Shown piece after piece: positions 16,955-25,631 of a stretch of DNA of 64,000 nt. The stretch covers positions 62,001-126,000 of the forward strand of contig CAVXGT010000019.1 of NCBI GenBank assembly GCA_963761475.1, in the 5' to 3' direction. This stretch comes from Ga0077555 sp963761475 (GTDB lineage Bacteria; Pseudomonadota; Alphaproteobacteria; Rhizobiales; Hyphomicrobiaceae). The position numbers and the translations under genes are program-made. Every line of letters starts with the position of its first letter. Position 1 is the first letter of the stretch. Under the pieces are notes generated by a model that was not told where the DNA came from, searched no databases, and was given only the letters and a program-made list of their open reading frames with translations.

Positions 16955-18079
16955 TCAGGCGCGCTGGAACAGGATGGTGCCGCCGGGGCCAATGACCTTT
17001 CGGGCATAGCCCTTGTCGGTCAGATAGTGGGCGTGGGCCAATGTTTCGGCGAAGGCGTGACGGCCCTGGCCTTCGGCGACGGCGCGCGCGAAGAGGCCAT
17101 GGGCCAGTGCCATGGCGTGGGTGGGCTTCGGCATCAGCTCGAGCAAGGCCTCGAGGCGCTGCTTGTGATGCAGGCTCAGCTCGTCGACGCGCACGTGCAG
17201 GCCGAAGAACGGCAGGCCGTGGGAGGGGAGAACGAGGGCGCCCTGGGGCAGGTTGCGGAAGCGGTCGAGGGAGTCCAGGTACTCGGCCAGTGGGTTGGCC
17301 TCGGGCTCGTTGGGGAAGACGCCGATCATGGGAGAGATCTTGGAGAGCACCTGGTCGCCGGCAATGAGAATGCCTTCGGCTGCGCACCAGAAAGAGGCGT
17401 GGGCGGCGGCGTGGCCACCGCAGACCAGCACTTCCCAGTCACGACCGCCGAAGCGGATCACCTGGCCATCGCGCAGGCGAACCATCTCCTCGGGCAAGGA
17501 GCCCATGTAGTTGCGAGTTCTGGTGCGCTCCTCGCCGAAGGAAGTGATGGTTTCGGGGTCGCAACCGTGGCGCTCGAGGAATCGCAGGGCGTAGGGACCC
17601 AGGGGGGACGACGCTTCCTCGACGCGGAGCTGGGCATGCAGCCACTCGGTTAGAGTAATGTGATAGGGCACGCCGCCCGAGCGATGAAAAAGCCAACCGG
17701 CAAGGCCGACGTGGTCGGTGTGACCGTGGGTGGCGATCAAGCGGACGATGGGGGCACCGGAGAGGGGGCCTGAAAGGAGCTGATCCCAGACGGCGCGAGC
17801 GTTGTCGTCGGAGGTGCCGGTGTCGATGATGGTCCAGCCGTCGGTTTCGCGGATCAACCAGACGTTGACGTGATTCAATCGGAAGGGAAGGGGAATGCGG
17901 GCCCACAGGATGCCGGGCGCGACCTCGATGATGTCGGCGCCCTTGGGCGGCTCCTCGTAGACATAGCTCATGCCGATGAGCTGGCCTTCATCGCCCGGCT
18001 CGATCAGGGCATCGCCGTTGCCACGGAACTCCGCCATCGGCAGTTCGGCCTTTGGGGACGTCTTGCCGGTTCCGTGCAT
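16955..18079 (-). CDS. MBL-fold metallo-hydrolase
   Basis: 374-residue metallo-beta-lactamase fold hydrolase. The zinc-binding motif THGHTDHVG is near residue 115, the next His ligand is in CGGHAAAHASFW near 215, the bridging Asp in LIAGDQVL near 235 and the last His in LPSHGLPF near 282. The C-terminal 90 residues form the winged-helix-like tail found in LACTB2-type enzymes, which hydrolyse thioesters or act as nucleases. It would be cytoplasmic. The first 30 residues are variable, and ATG at 18034 (M-A-E-F) is an alternative start. It is transcribed in the same direction as bdhA but 240 bp apart. The substrate is unknown. Confidence 0.85.
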   Translation of the reverse strand: MHGTGKTSPKAELPMAEFRGNGDALIEPGDEGQLIGMSYVYEEPPKGADIIEVAPGILWARIPLPFRLNHVNVWLIRETDGWTIIDTGTSDDNARAVWDQLLSGPLSGAPIVRLIATHGHTDHVGLAGWLFHRSGGVPYHITLTEWLHAQLRVEEASSPLGPYALRFLERHGCDPETITSFGEERTRTRNYMGSLPEEMVRLRDGQVIRFGGRDWEVLVCGGHAAAHASFWCAAEGILIAGDQVLSKISPMIGVFPNEPEANPLAEYLDSLDRFRNLPQGALVLPSHGLPFFGLHVRVDELSLHHKQRLEALLELMPKPTHAMALAHGLFARAVAEGQGRHAFAETLAHAHYLTDKGYARKVIGPGGTILFQRA

Positions 18080-18318
18080 CCTTGGGCTCCTTTGCCTATC
18101 TCATGTCCGGACAAGCTCTTATCGCACTGCAGCAGAAATGGCTACCGCCATTGGCCGACGTGCTTCCCCGGCTCACCTTGGGGCGTACCCAGGATATGCT
18201 GGCTGATCGCCGAATTCCGGACATCTGGGCTCGCACTCAGCCACATTCGCAAGCTGTTGAAATCGGCCGGCTCAGCGTCTTAGCCGGGGACTGGGGGGGC
18301 GACCGGGCCCGTGCCGGG

Positions 18319-19098
18319 CTAGCGGGCGACCCAGCCGCCGTCGATCGAGTAGTTGGCGCCGGTGATGGAGCGGGCGCCGTCGCCGGCCAGGAAGACAGCG
18401 AGGGCGCCGACCTCTTCGACGGTGACGAAACGGCCGGAGGGCTGGGAGGCCAGCACCTTCTTCTTGGCCGCCTCCTCGGCAATGCCTTCGGAGCGGGCGA
18501 GATCGGGGATCTGCTTCTCGACCAGCGGCGTCCAGACGAAGCCCGGGGAAATGGCGTTGATGGTGATGCCGGTCTCGGCCGTCTCGAGGGCTACCACCTT
18601 GGTCAGGCCGGCAAGGCCGTGCTTGGCCGCGACGTAGGCCGACTTGAAGGGCGAGGCCACGAGACTGTGGGCGGAGCAGATGTTGATGATGCGGCCGAAA
18701 TCGCGCTTGCGCATGCCGGGGATGGCGGCGCGGATGGTGTGGAAGGAGGACGACAGGTTGATGGCGATAACGGCGTCCCACTTCTCGATCGGGAAGTCCT
18801 CGACGGGGGAGACGTGCTGGATGCCGGCGTTGTTGACGAGGATGTCGACGGAACCCAGCTCGCGCTCGGCCTTGGCGACCATTTCGGAGATCTGGTTGTG
18901 GCGCAGCATGTCGGCGGGATCGAAGGAGACGCGGGTGCCGTGGGATGCGACCTTGCGGATGGCAGCGGCGTTATCGGCCTCGCTGCCGAGGCCGTTGAGG
19001 ACGACGTTGGCGCCAGACTCGGCGAGGGCGTTGGCAACGGCAAGGCCGATGCCCGAGGTGGAGCCGGTGACGATGGCATTGCGTCCCTTGAGCGACAT
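18319..19098 (-). CDS. bdhA: D-3-hydroxybutyrate dehydrogenase
   Basis: 259-residue short-chain dehydrogenase that oxidises D-3-hydroxybutyrate to acetoacetate with NAD, the last step of polyhydroxybutyrate breakdown. The NAD motif TGSTSGIG is at 11-18, NNAG at 89-92, and the catalytic Ser142, Tyr155 and Lys159 lie in the characteristic CSAHSLVASPFKSAYVAAKHG block that distinguishes BdhA from other SDRs. The length matches the family. A GGAGAC ribosome site precedes ATG 19098. No PHB synthase, depolymerase or CoA-transferase gene is adjacent. Assignment to this enzyme is strong on family signature. Confidence 0.9.
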   Translation of the reverse strand: MSLKGRNAIVTGSTSGIGLAVANALAESGANVVLNGLGSEADNAAAIRKVASHGTRVSFDPADMLRHNQISEMVAKAERELGSVDILVNNAGIQHVSPVEDFPIEKWDAVIAINLSSSFHTIRAAIPGMRKRDFGRIINICSAHSLVASPFKSAYVAAKHGLAGLTKVVALETAETGITINAISPGFVWTPLVEKQIPDLARSEGIAEEAAKKKVLASQPSGRFVTVEEVGALAVFLAGDGARSITGANYSIDGGWVAR

Positions 19099-19228
19099 GG
19101 TCGGTGTCTCCTGGATGCGAGGCTTGAGGCTGGCACACGCGGTGGCCTGCGGTGGGAAGCGGTAGGTGGGGCTCGTGTGGCGGTTTGGGAGCCCGGTTCA
19201 TTGCAATAGGCGGCACTTGAAGCGGGAA

Positions 19229-20728
19229 CTAGTCCTTCCGGTAGCCGTCGAGATGGATGAAGCGCACCTGGCGCGGCCTGCCGAGGCCGGCGGGTACGTC
19301 CTCGGTGCGCAGCGGAGTGGCGGTGGAGAAGCGATTGGTGATGCGGTCGGCGTCGCGGCGCGTGGCCACCAGGAGCACGGGGGTACGCACGAACGACTGG
19401 AAGGGGCGGGTGAGCTCGTAGTGGTCGAGTGGGCGGGGGCCGTCGCGCCAGGCCAGGATCGTGGTCGGCTCGTTGCGGAGATAATAGAGCAGGCTCGCCG
19501 TTACCGCGCGATCGTCGGCCATGACAGCCTTGAACGGACGGCCTGCGGCTCGGGCCTCGGCGAGGGCATTGGCGGTGCGCTGGGCGAGGGCCTGCCAGCC
19601 AAGGGTGCGCTGGAAAGGGTCGCCGGCAAGCGGCAGGACGAAGCGGCCGGCGGCGGTGGTGGCCGCGATCAGGAGGGCTGCGACGGCCAGGTGCAGCACG
19701 AGGGAAGAGCGGAGCCAGCGGGCCTCGCCGCGGCGGAGTAGGGCGGCGGGGACGAGGATGCTGGCTGCGACATAGGCGGTCGCTGCCCAGTTGGCATGGG
19801 CGCGGGACAGGAAGGCCTGCAGCGTGATGGTGCACAACACGGGCAGGACGAAGCACAGCAGGAGGCGGTCGGCTGAGGGAAGGCCGTCGTACCAGGCGCG
19901 CCAGCAGACGAGGACGAGAGCTGCGAACAGCAGGGGCCCGAAAACGGCCAACTGAGCGGCGAGGAACTCGAGACCCTTGCCCGGATGGATTAGCCCGCCT
20001 GACCATTTGGCGTTGTCGGCCGTGTGGGCAAAGGTTGCGAACTTGTGGGCCCAGTTCCAGGCGAGATTGGGCGCGATCAGGACCAGTCCGAGGGCGAGGG
20101 CTGCCCACAGGCGGGGATCGCGCAAGAGGTCGCGGGAGGACGGCGTGACAATCAGATAGACCGCCAGCGATGCCGGGAAAAACGCCATGGCATACTTGGC
20201 GTTGAGGCCTAGGCCGAGGCCCAGGCCGAGGGCGAGGGCGGGCGTCCAGGAGGTGCGGTCCTGAAGCATGGCGACGAGGCCCAACAAGGCCAGCGCCCAG
20301 GCGGTGAGCAGGGGAATGTCCGTCGAGATGATGCCGGAGGAGAGCGAAATCGCAGGCAGCGTGGCGAAGGTGAGGGCGGACCAGGCCGCTACGGAGGCAT
20401 CGTAGAGACGGGCGGCTGTGAGGTAGATCAGACCGGCGGTAGCGATATGCAGGATGGGGGCTGCCAGCCTGACGCAGAACGTAGTGTCGCCGCAGAGCCC
20501 CGTGGTGGCGCCGATCAGGGCTGCAATCAGGGGTGGCTTGGAATAGTAGCCGAAGGCCGGTTCGATGGACCAGGTCCAGTACTGCGCCTCGTCGAAGAAC
20601 AGGTCGGTGGCGTTGAAAGCCAGGGCCGCCAGGCGCACGAGCAGCAGCAGGCCTAGGGCTGCAAAGAGTGGCTTGCGCCCGAGCCAACTACCGGAGGTGG
20701 CTGATGTCGCGGCTGTTGCGCCTTGCAT
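19229..20728 (-). CDS. GT39-family (ArnT/PMT-like) membrane glycosyltransferase
   Basis: 499-residue GT-C glycosyltransferase that should use a polyprenyl-phosphate sugar donor and act on the periplasmic face of the inner membrane. The first external loop after helix 1 holds the catalytic FFDEAQYW acidic pair near residues 44-51. A PPLIAALIG segment and about ten to eleven further helices follow, and the tail is a small soluble domain. It is divergent from a GT2 and a LAB_N gene, forming the trio that makes and uses a lipid-linked sugar. In Rhizobium a comparable set (Rgt proteins) decorates lipid A or core with galacturonic acid, but the sugar here is unknown. Confidence 0.85.
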   Translation of the reverse strand: MQGATAATSATSGSWLGRKPLFAALGLLLLVRLAALAFNATDLFFDEAQYWTWSIEPAFGYYSKPPLIAALIGATTGLCGDTTFCVRLAAPILHIATAGLIYLTAARLYDASVAAWSALTFATLPAISLSSGIISTDIPLLTAWALALLGLVAMLQDRTSWTPALALGLGLGLGLNAKYAMAFFPASLAVYLIVTPSSRDLLRDPRLWAALALGLVLIAPNLAWNWAHKFATFAHTADNAKWSGGLIHPGKGLEFLAAQLAVFGPLLFAALVLVCWRAWYDGLPSADRLLLCFVLPVLCTITLQAFLSRAHANWAATAYVAASILVPAALLRRGEARWLRSSLVLHLAVAALLIAATTAAGRFVLPLAGDPFQRTLGWQALAQRTANALAEARAAGRPFKAVMADDRAVTASLLYYLRNEPTTILAWRDGPRPLDHYELTRPFQSFVRTPVLLVATRRDADRITNRFSTATPLRTEDVPAGLGRPRQVRFIHLDGYRKD

Positions 20729-21031
20729 CGCGTACTCATGTATCCTTGGTCGGTGGGGCGCGATCTCGAACGCTTGTGGTCGACTTGGCCAAGTCGCTCG
20801 AAGCCGGGATCACGTCACGCAATCACCACTGTGGATGCTGCGATCGTGTTTGCGGCTGATTTACAGGGTTGTGTGCAGGTGCGAAAGCCCGATATTGCGT
20901 CAGGTCGGCGCATGTGAATGGTCGAACGCCTGTGGCATGCGGGGGAAATTCCGAACTGACACGGGCTTCGGGCTTGCGAGCGCCATGGCTTGGAGATGTT
21001 TGTCGCCTCTTGTGGAAAGGGCTCGAAGGCC
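20729..21031. promoter_or_regulatory. divergent intergenic region between GT39 and GT2 genes
   Basis: About 300 bp between two genes reading away from each other, so both promoters should be here. No clear -35/-10 pair, palindrome or RNA gene was recognised. Confidence 0.4.
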
Positions 21032-21790
21032 ATGCGCGTCGCGGTCGTCATTCCGGCGCTGAACGAGGCGGGCAACATCGGCCGGCTGGTCGAGGAGACC
21101 TATGCGGCGGTGCCGCCGGACATGCTCGGCGAAGTGATCGTGGTCGACGACTGCAGCGAGGATTCGACGGGCGCGGAAGTGAAAACGCTGATTGCGCGCG
21201 GGACGCTGCCGGGGTTGCGTTATCTGCGCCATGGCGAACGCAGTGGACAGAGCACGGCGATGCGGACCGGGATCCTGGCGGCCAGATGCCCTGTCATCGC
21301 GACCATGGACGGGGATGGCCAGAACGATCCTGCGGATATTCCACGTTTGGTCGACAAGCTCGGCGTGCCCGGATCGAAGGGCCCCGCGCTCGTCGGGGGA
21401 ACACGGGTGGATCGCAAGGCGGAGGGCTCGAAGCGCCTCGCTTCGCGGTTCGCCAACTGGCTGCGGGACCGGGTGTTGAAGGACGACTGCCCGGATACCG
21501 GTTGTGGGATCAAGGTCTACTGGCGGGAAGCGTTCGTGCGGCTGCCGTTCTTCACGTCGATCCACCGCTATTTGCCGGCGCTGTTCCAGACCTACGGCTA
21601 CGCGGTTGCCTACGAGCCGGTCAACGACCGGCCGCGGATAGCGGGACAGTCGAAATACACCAACCTCGGCCGCGCCCTGATCGGTATCTACGATCTCTTC
21701 GGGGTGGCGTGGCTCAGGCGCCGGACCAAGGCGCCCGCGGTGGTCGAGGATCTGCACGGCGGTGATGCCGGCGGCGCCAACGCGGCCTAG
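21032..21790 (+). CDS. family 2 glycosyltransferase, polyprenyl-phosphate sugar synthase (DPM1-like)
   Basis: 252-residue GT2 enzyme of the dolichol-phosphate mannosyltransferase type, expected to move a sugar from a nucleotide donor onto a polyprenyl phosphate at the cytoplasmic face. It opens with VVIPALNEAGNI (5-16), has the VVDDCSEDS loop (38-45) and the catalytic Asp pair in MDGDGQNDPADI (92-103). There is no C-terminal membrane segment, as in soluble DPM1-type proteins. An ATG 14 codons upstream (20990) is possible, but homologues start at the VVIPA strand. The LAB_N gene follows 117 bp later and the GT39 gene is divergent, so it likely makes the donor for that enzyme. Confidence 0.85.
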   Translation: MRVAVVIPALNEAGNIGRLVEETYAAVPPDMLGEVIVVDDCSEDSTGAEVKTLIARGTLPGLRYLRHGERSGQSTAMRTGILAARCPVIATMDGDGQNDPADIPRLVDKLGVPGSKGPALVGGTRVDRKAEGSKRLASRFANWLRDRVLKDDCPDTGCGIKVYWREAFVRLPFFTSIHRYLPALFQTYGYAVAYEPVNDRPRIAGQSKYTNLGRALIGIYDLFGVAWLRRRTKAPAVVEDLHGGDAGGANAA

Positions 21791-21907
21791 AACGGTGCGA
21801 AATGCACCGATGGGACGTTTGGCTCAGGCCAGGGCGTGGGAGAGTTGCTTTGACGCGACTCGCACGGCGTGAAAGACGGTGGCAGAGGATAGAGCAGGAG
21901 CGTGCCG

Positions 21908-22246
21908 ATGAATGTCTCGCAGCTTGCGGTGTGGTGGGCTTCGATCTCGGTCACAGAGGTGGTTTGGCTGACGGTCGGGTTCCTGGCGCAATTGATGTTC
22001 TCGATGCGCTTCATCGTGCAGTGGATCGCAAGCGAAAGGGCGCGACAGTCGATCGTGCCGGAGGTGTTCTGGTATTTCTCGCTGGCCGGCGGCGCGCTGC
22101 TGTTCGCCTATGCCGTCTATCGCATGGACCCGGTGTTCATGCTGGGGCAGGGTAGCGGTCTGCTGATCTATGCACGCAATATCCATCTGATATGGAAAGA
22201 AAAAGAGCGCACCGCTGCCGCGGGTGACGAAATCCGTCCGGCCTGA
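21908..22246 (+). CDS. LAB_N domain small membrane protein (lipid A biosynthesis N-terminal-like)
   Basis: 112-residue membrane protein with three helices that matches the LAB_N domain (the region found ahead of some LpxB proteins): AQLMFSMRFIVQWIASERA, PEVFWYFSLAGGALLFAYAVYR and a last helix with QGSGLLIYARNIHLI. The standalone form is typically beside a GT2 and a GT39/ArnT-like gene, as here, and may help present or flip the lipid-linked sugar; its exact role is not settled. A GTG two codons upstream (21902) is an alternative start; GGAG seven bases before ATG 21908 favours the latter. It probably forms an operon with the GT2 gene. Confidence 0.85.
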   Translation: MNVSQLAVWWASISVTEVVWLTVGFLAQLMFSMRFIVQWIASERARQSIVPEVFWYFSLAGGALLFAYAVYRMDPVFMLGQGSGLLIYARNIHLIWKEKERTAAAGDEIRPA

Positions 22247-22534
22247 CAGGCGGCCTCGGTGCGAGGCTTGGCCTGCGCTGGGGAGGACTGCTGGGGACAA
22301 CGTCGCACGGGGACCGGCGCTGTCATGCGGGCGCAGCGATGATCGCCTACAGCGAGCCGCATGCGCGAGATCGGCCAGACAACGGCGAGACATGATCGAG
22401 GCGTCAGGACGGGCCTGCTGGCAGCGATTGACGCGGCTGCGCCGGCTGGTCAAGACTGCCGAGTTGCCCGGCTGACTGGGGCGATCGAAGATCTCGATCG
22501 TGCGTGGGCCGGCGTGGCGAGGAGACACCTGCGT

Positions 22535-23344
22535 ATGGCGTTGGAGAACGCCGTGAACGTCGCCGTCGAAGCGGACCGCGCGGACGGATGGAAACGGCCC
22601 GGCCTGAGTGAGATTTGGCAGCACCCGCTGCCGCATTTGCGATTGTTCGACCGCACGCTGACGCGTGTGTGCAGTGCTGCGACCTTGCCGAGGTTTTCGC
22701 GTATTGCTGGCCTCGAGCATATCGGGCCGCAGATGGACCCATTCATCCTTGCCCTCAATCATGCGACCCGATTCGAGGCGCTGGCCCTGCCACCACTGCT
22801 GATCTATCATCGCGGCGGCAAGCGGGTGCATTTCTTTGCCGATTGGAATTTTCAGATGATTCCGGGGATCGGCCTTCTTTACCGACGTTCAGGGGCAATT
22901 GTGGTGACGCGCAAATCGGCGCGGCCGCGGGTGCTCAATTTCTTGAAGCCGCTCTACAGCCATGCGCTGCCGTCGATGGAGCGCGCGAAAGCGCACCTGG
23001 CAGGCGGCCGTAGCATCGCGATCTTCACGGAGGGTACCGTGAATCCGGACCCCGACAGACTGTTGCGCGGGCGATTGGGGGCAGCGCGGCTGTCGCTGGA
23101 GACGGGAGCCACGGTCATACCCGCTGGGATCTCGGTCAGCGGAGGGACACAGGGGCGACCCAATCTAGCGCTATCGATCGGGGCACCGATGCGGCCCGGA
23201 TTGCAGAACGAAGACGGGGTTATACGCACAGCCTCAAGCGGCGATGTACGCCACTGGCATTCGGTTATAATGTCTGAGATTGCTCGGCTGTCGGGAAAGT
23301 CCTGGCAGGCCACGCCACAGGAGCCCGACGATGGGACGCGATAA
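22535..23344 (+). CDS. PlsC-like 1-acyl-glycerophosphate/lysophospholipid acyltransferase family protein
   Basis: 269-residue membrane-associated acyltransferase. Motif I reads N-H76-x4-E81 where Glu replaces the usual Asp of H-x4-D; motif III is FTEGT at 164-168, close to FPEGT; a motif with RRSGAIVVTRK lies between. The upstream part of the open frame (from 22361) is not conserved, and GAGGAG lies before ATG 22535. The stop overlaps the start of the next gene by 14 bp, so the two acyltransferases are translationally coupled. Pairing of a PlsC-type O-acyltransferase with a GNAT-type N-acyltransferase recalls aminolipid synthesis (OlsA/OlsB), but the substrates are inferred only from that parallel. 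Confidence 0.8.
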   Translation: MALENAVNVAVEADRADGWKRPGLSEIWQHPLPHLRLFDRTLTRVCSAATLPRFSRIAGLEHIGPQMDPFILALNHATRFEALALPPLLIYHRGGKRVHFFADWNFQMIPGIGLLYRRSGAIVVTRKSARPRVLNFLKPLYSHALPSMERAKAHLAGGRSIAIFTEGTVNPDPDRLLRGRLGAARLSLETGATVIPAGISVSGGTQGRPNLALSIGAPMRPGLQNEDGVIRTASSGDVRHWHSVIMSEIARLSGKSWQATPQEPDDGTR

Positions 23345-24008
23345 GAGCCTGAAGACGCATCGCGTGACGACTGAGGCGGATCGCCAACAGGTCGTCGATG
23401 TCTTGCGGCAGACGTATGCCCGAGAGAAGGGCTGGATCGCGGAGCCCGAGGGGCAGATTCCGGTCTCGGACCTGGCGTCGGAGTCGATCGCATGGTTCGT
23501 GACGACGATCGACGGGGAGCCGGTGGGCGTGCTGCGGATCTTTTTCGATCCGCCGGTCGAGCAATACGCCAAGTACGGGCTCAAGTTCATGGACCCTTCA
23601 TTCAAGGTCGACGAATTGATCGCCAATTCGCGCATTGCGGAGGTCGGGCGGTTCGCTGTGGTGGCCAAGCGGCGCGGGCGGTTCAATGTGGCGACAAGCC
23701 TGATGAGCGCGGCGTTCGGAGAGATCATTGCGCGCGGCTACACGCATCTCGTGACGGACGTGTTCGAGGATGATCCGCACAGCCCTTACGGCTTCCACAC
23801 ACGGGTGATCGGTTTCCAGCCGATTGCGACGCACGATGTGGGCGAGCTGATGACGCGGAGCCGGCGGATCACGCTGGTGCTCGATATATCGGCTGCCTAC
23901 CGACGTCTGCGGGAGGGGAGCCGGTGGCTGTTCCTGACGCTGACACGGAACTGGACGGAGCGGATGCATCGCTCGGCGGCGATGGGCGGGCGCAAGGCGC
24001 TGAGCTGA
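23331..24008 (+). CDS. GNAT-fold N-acyltransferase, FeeM / autoinducer-synthase-like
   Basis: 225-residue acyltransferase. The core reads E-V-G-R-F-A-V at about 105-111, followed by a VATSLM helix, GYTHLVTDV, and SPYGFHTRVIGF, a pattern found in the FeeM N-acyl amino acid synthases, PEP-CTERM-associated acyltransferases and AHL synthases, which use acyl-ACP or acyl-CoA donors. Its first 50 residues form the lid region, and an extra basic C-terminal tail of about 35 residues ends in an amphipathic stretch. GGAG precedes ATG 23331, which lies within the PlsC-like gene's end. The assignment to this superfamily branch is by pattern and the acyl acceptor is unknown. Confidence 0.65.
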   Translation: MGRDKSLKTHRVTTEADRQQVVDVLRQTYAREKGWIAEPEGQIPVSDLASESIAWFVTTIDGEPVGVLRIFFDPPVEQYAKYGLKFMDPSFKVDELIANSRIAEVGRFAVVAKRRGRFNVATSLMSAAFGEIIARGYTHLVTDVFEDDPHSPYGFHTRVIGFQPIATHDVGELMTRSRRITLVLDISAAYRRLREGSRWLFLTLTRNWTERMHRSAAMGGRKALS

Positions 24009-24076
24009 TCGGTACGCCTGGCGGGTGCGACCGCGCCAAAGCGTGATCGAGCAGGCAGCGCGGCGCGTGAGGGCCT

Positions 24077-24877
24077 GTGGACAATGGCAGAGTGGGACGC
24101 ATCGTGACCGAAGGCTTTGCCGAAATTTCCGGGACACGGCTTTGGTACTGGGACACCGGCGGGGCGGGTGCGGCGCTGGTGCTGTGCCATCCCGCTTCGC
24201 AGAGCTGCCGGATCTGGGAACATCAACGCGATGTGTTCGCCGCAGCCGGATTCCGGGTGATCGGCTACTCGCGGCGAGGCTACTACAAGTCGGAAACGGG
24301 CAAGGACGACGCCGGCAACTCGGTCGGCGATCTGGCGGCGCTGCTGGACTATCTGGGTATCGGCAAGGCGCATGTGCTCGGTGCGGCAGCCGGCGGGATC
24401 ACGGCAACGGCGTTTGCGGTCGCCCATCCCGGGCGCGTTGCCTCGCTGGTGCTGGCGGGCACGATCGTGTCTCCGGCCGAGCCGGACTGGCGGGAACTCT
24501 ACGGGCGGCTCGGAATCGCGGAGTTGCGGGGCAAGGTGTCGGCGGAGTTCCTGGAGCTCGGTCCAAGCTATCGGGCAGTGCATCCAGCGGGAACCGAGCG
24601 GTTTGCCGAACTTGGCGCGCTCGGGGCTGCGCACGGCGGGTTCAGCCAGCCGGTCGGCGTCGCCGTGACGTGGGCGGCGCTCGAGGCGCTGGAGACCCCC
24701 GTGCTGTTGGTGACGGGGGAAGCGGACCTCTACGCGCCGCCACCGCTGATGCAAATGGTGGCGGGGCATCTGCGGCGGCACAGGCTGGAGACGATCCGGG
24801 CGTGCGGGCATGCGCCCTACTGGGAGGAGCCGGAGCTGTTCAACCGGCTGGTGCTGGATTTCCTGGGTTCAGTTTGA
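24077..24877 (+). CDS. alpha/beta-hydrolase fold protein lacking the nucleophile serine
   Basis: 266-residue alpha/beta hydrolase fold protein. The fold is complete: VLCHPAS oxyanion turn, GYSRRGY, the elbow at 102-106, an acid in GEADLYAPP and the terminal His in CGHAPYWEEPELFN. At the elbow the G-x-S-x-G motif reads G-A-A-A-G (residue 104 is Ala), so a classical serine nucleophile is absent. It may be a non-hydrolytic member or use another residue. The start is a GTG; GTG codons at 24092 and 24104 are alternatives. It follows the PlsC/GNAT pair on the same strand 68 bp later and may be cotranscribed. The substrate is unknown. Confidence 0.8.
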   Translation: MDNGRVGRIVTEGFAEISGTRLWYWDTGGAGAALVLCHPASQSCRIWEHQRDVFAAAGFRVIGYSRRGYYKSETGKDDAGNSVGDLAALLDYLGIGKAHVLGAAAGGITATAFAVAHPGRVASLVLAGTIVSPAEPDWRELYGRLGIAELRGKVSAEFLELGPSYRAVHPAGTERFAELGALGAAHGGFSQPVGVAVTWAALEALETPVLLVTGEADLYAPPPLMQMVAGHLRRHRLETIRACGHAPYWEEPELFNRLVLDFLGSV

Positions 24878-24913
24878 TTGGAGTTGTTTGTTTGCCCTCA
24901 CGGGGCTTTGTTT

Positions 24914-24939
24914 TCGCTCACGGCGCGTACCGCGCTGCC
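24914..24939 (+). repeat. dispersed 26-bp intergenic repeat, copy 1
   Basis: First copy of the element with core CTCACGGCGCGTACCGCGC, just after the hydrolase gene's stop and ahead of a convergent 2Fe-2S gene. Related copies are at 29320, 46880 and 47042. Confidence 0.6.
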
Positions 24940-25024
24940 AAGGGGCCGCTGGCGCTTGCGTGTGAAAGGCTTTGGCCGGGGTTTGCAGCCACGCATGCCG
25001 CAGGAGAGGCTGGCGGCAATCGCG

Positions 25025-25492
25025 TCAGGGCTTGGACTTGGCCATGGCCTTGGCGGCCTCGTGAATGGCTTTTCTGACGCGCTGATAGGTTGCGCAGCGG
25101 CAGATATTCGTCATGGCGGCGTCGATGTCGGCGTCGGAAGGGTCGGGTATGGATTTCAGGAGGGCGACCGCCGCCAGGATCATGCCGCTCTGGCAGTAGC
25201 CACACTGGGGCACGTCGAGCGCGAGCCAGGCTTTCTGGACGGGATGGGTGGCGTCGGCAGACAGGCCTTCGATGGTGACGATTCGCTGTTTGGCGGTGAA
25301 CTCTGAGACCGGTGTGCTGCAGGACCGGACCGGCTTGTCATCGACGAGCACGGTACAGGCGCCGCACTCGGCGATGCCGCAGCCGTACTTGGTGCCGGTT
25401 AGGCCCGCCGATTCGCGGAGCGCCCAGAGCAACGGCGTGGCGTCATCGACGGGGAGGTCGGTGAGCTTGCCGTTGATGTTGAGCTTGGCCAT
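25025..25492 (-). CDS. (2Fe-2S)-binding small subunit of xanthine dehydrogenase family
   Basis: 155-residue electron-transfer subunit of a molybdenum hydroxylase. The plant-ferredoxin-like N-terminal domain has the C-x4-C-x2-C set in YGCGIAECGACTV plus the fourth Cys in RSCSTP. The C-terminal helical domain has CGYCQSGM and CRCATYQRV for the second cluster. The length and order match the IorA/CoxS/XdhC-like small subunits. AGGAG precedes ATG 25492. The large molybdopterin subunit is normally adjacent but is absent here: downstream is the convergent hydrolase and upstream is recJ in the opposite direction. It is therefore an orphan in this window. Confidence 0.9.
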   Translation of the reverse strand: MAKLNINGKLTDLPVDDATPLLWALRESAGLTGTKYGCGIAECGACTVLVDDKPVRSCSTPVSEFTAKQRIVTIEGLSADATHPVQKAWLALDVPQCGYCQSGMILAAVALLKSIPDPSDADIDAAMTNICRCATYQRVRKAIHEAAKAMAKSKP

Positions 25493-25631
25493 GGCGTCTC
25501 CTGAAAGCCGATTGTGGCGCAAATTACCCGGAAAGCTGGGGATGAGCCAGCGGTTGGGGCGCTGCAAAGGGTAACAGGGGGGCAAACTCGGGTAGGCTAC
25601 GGCAACCCGGTGGGGCGACGAGGGGAATGGC

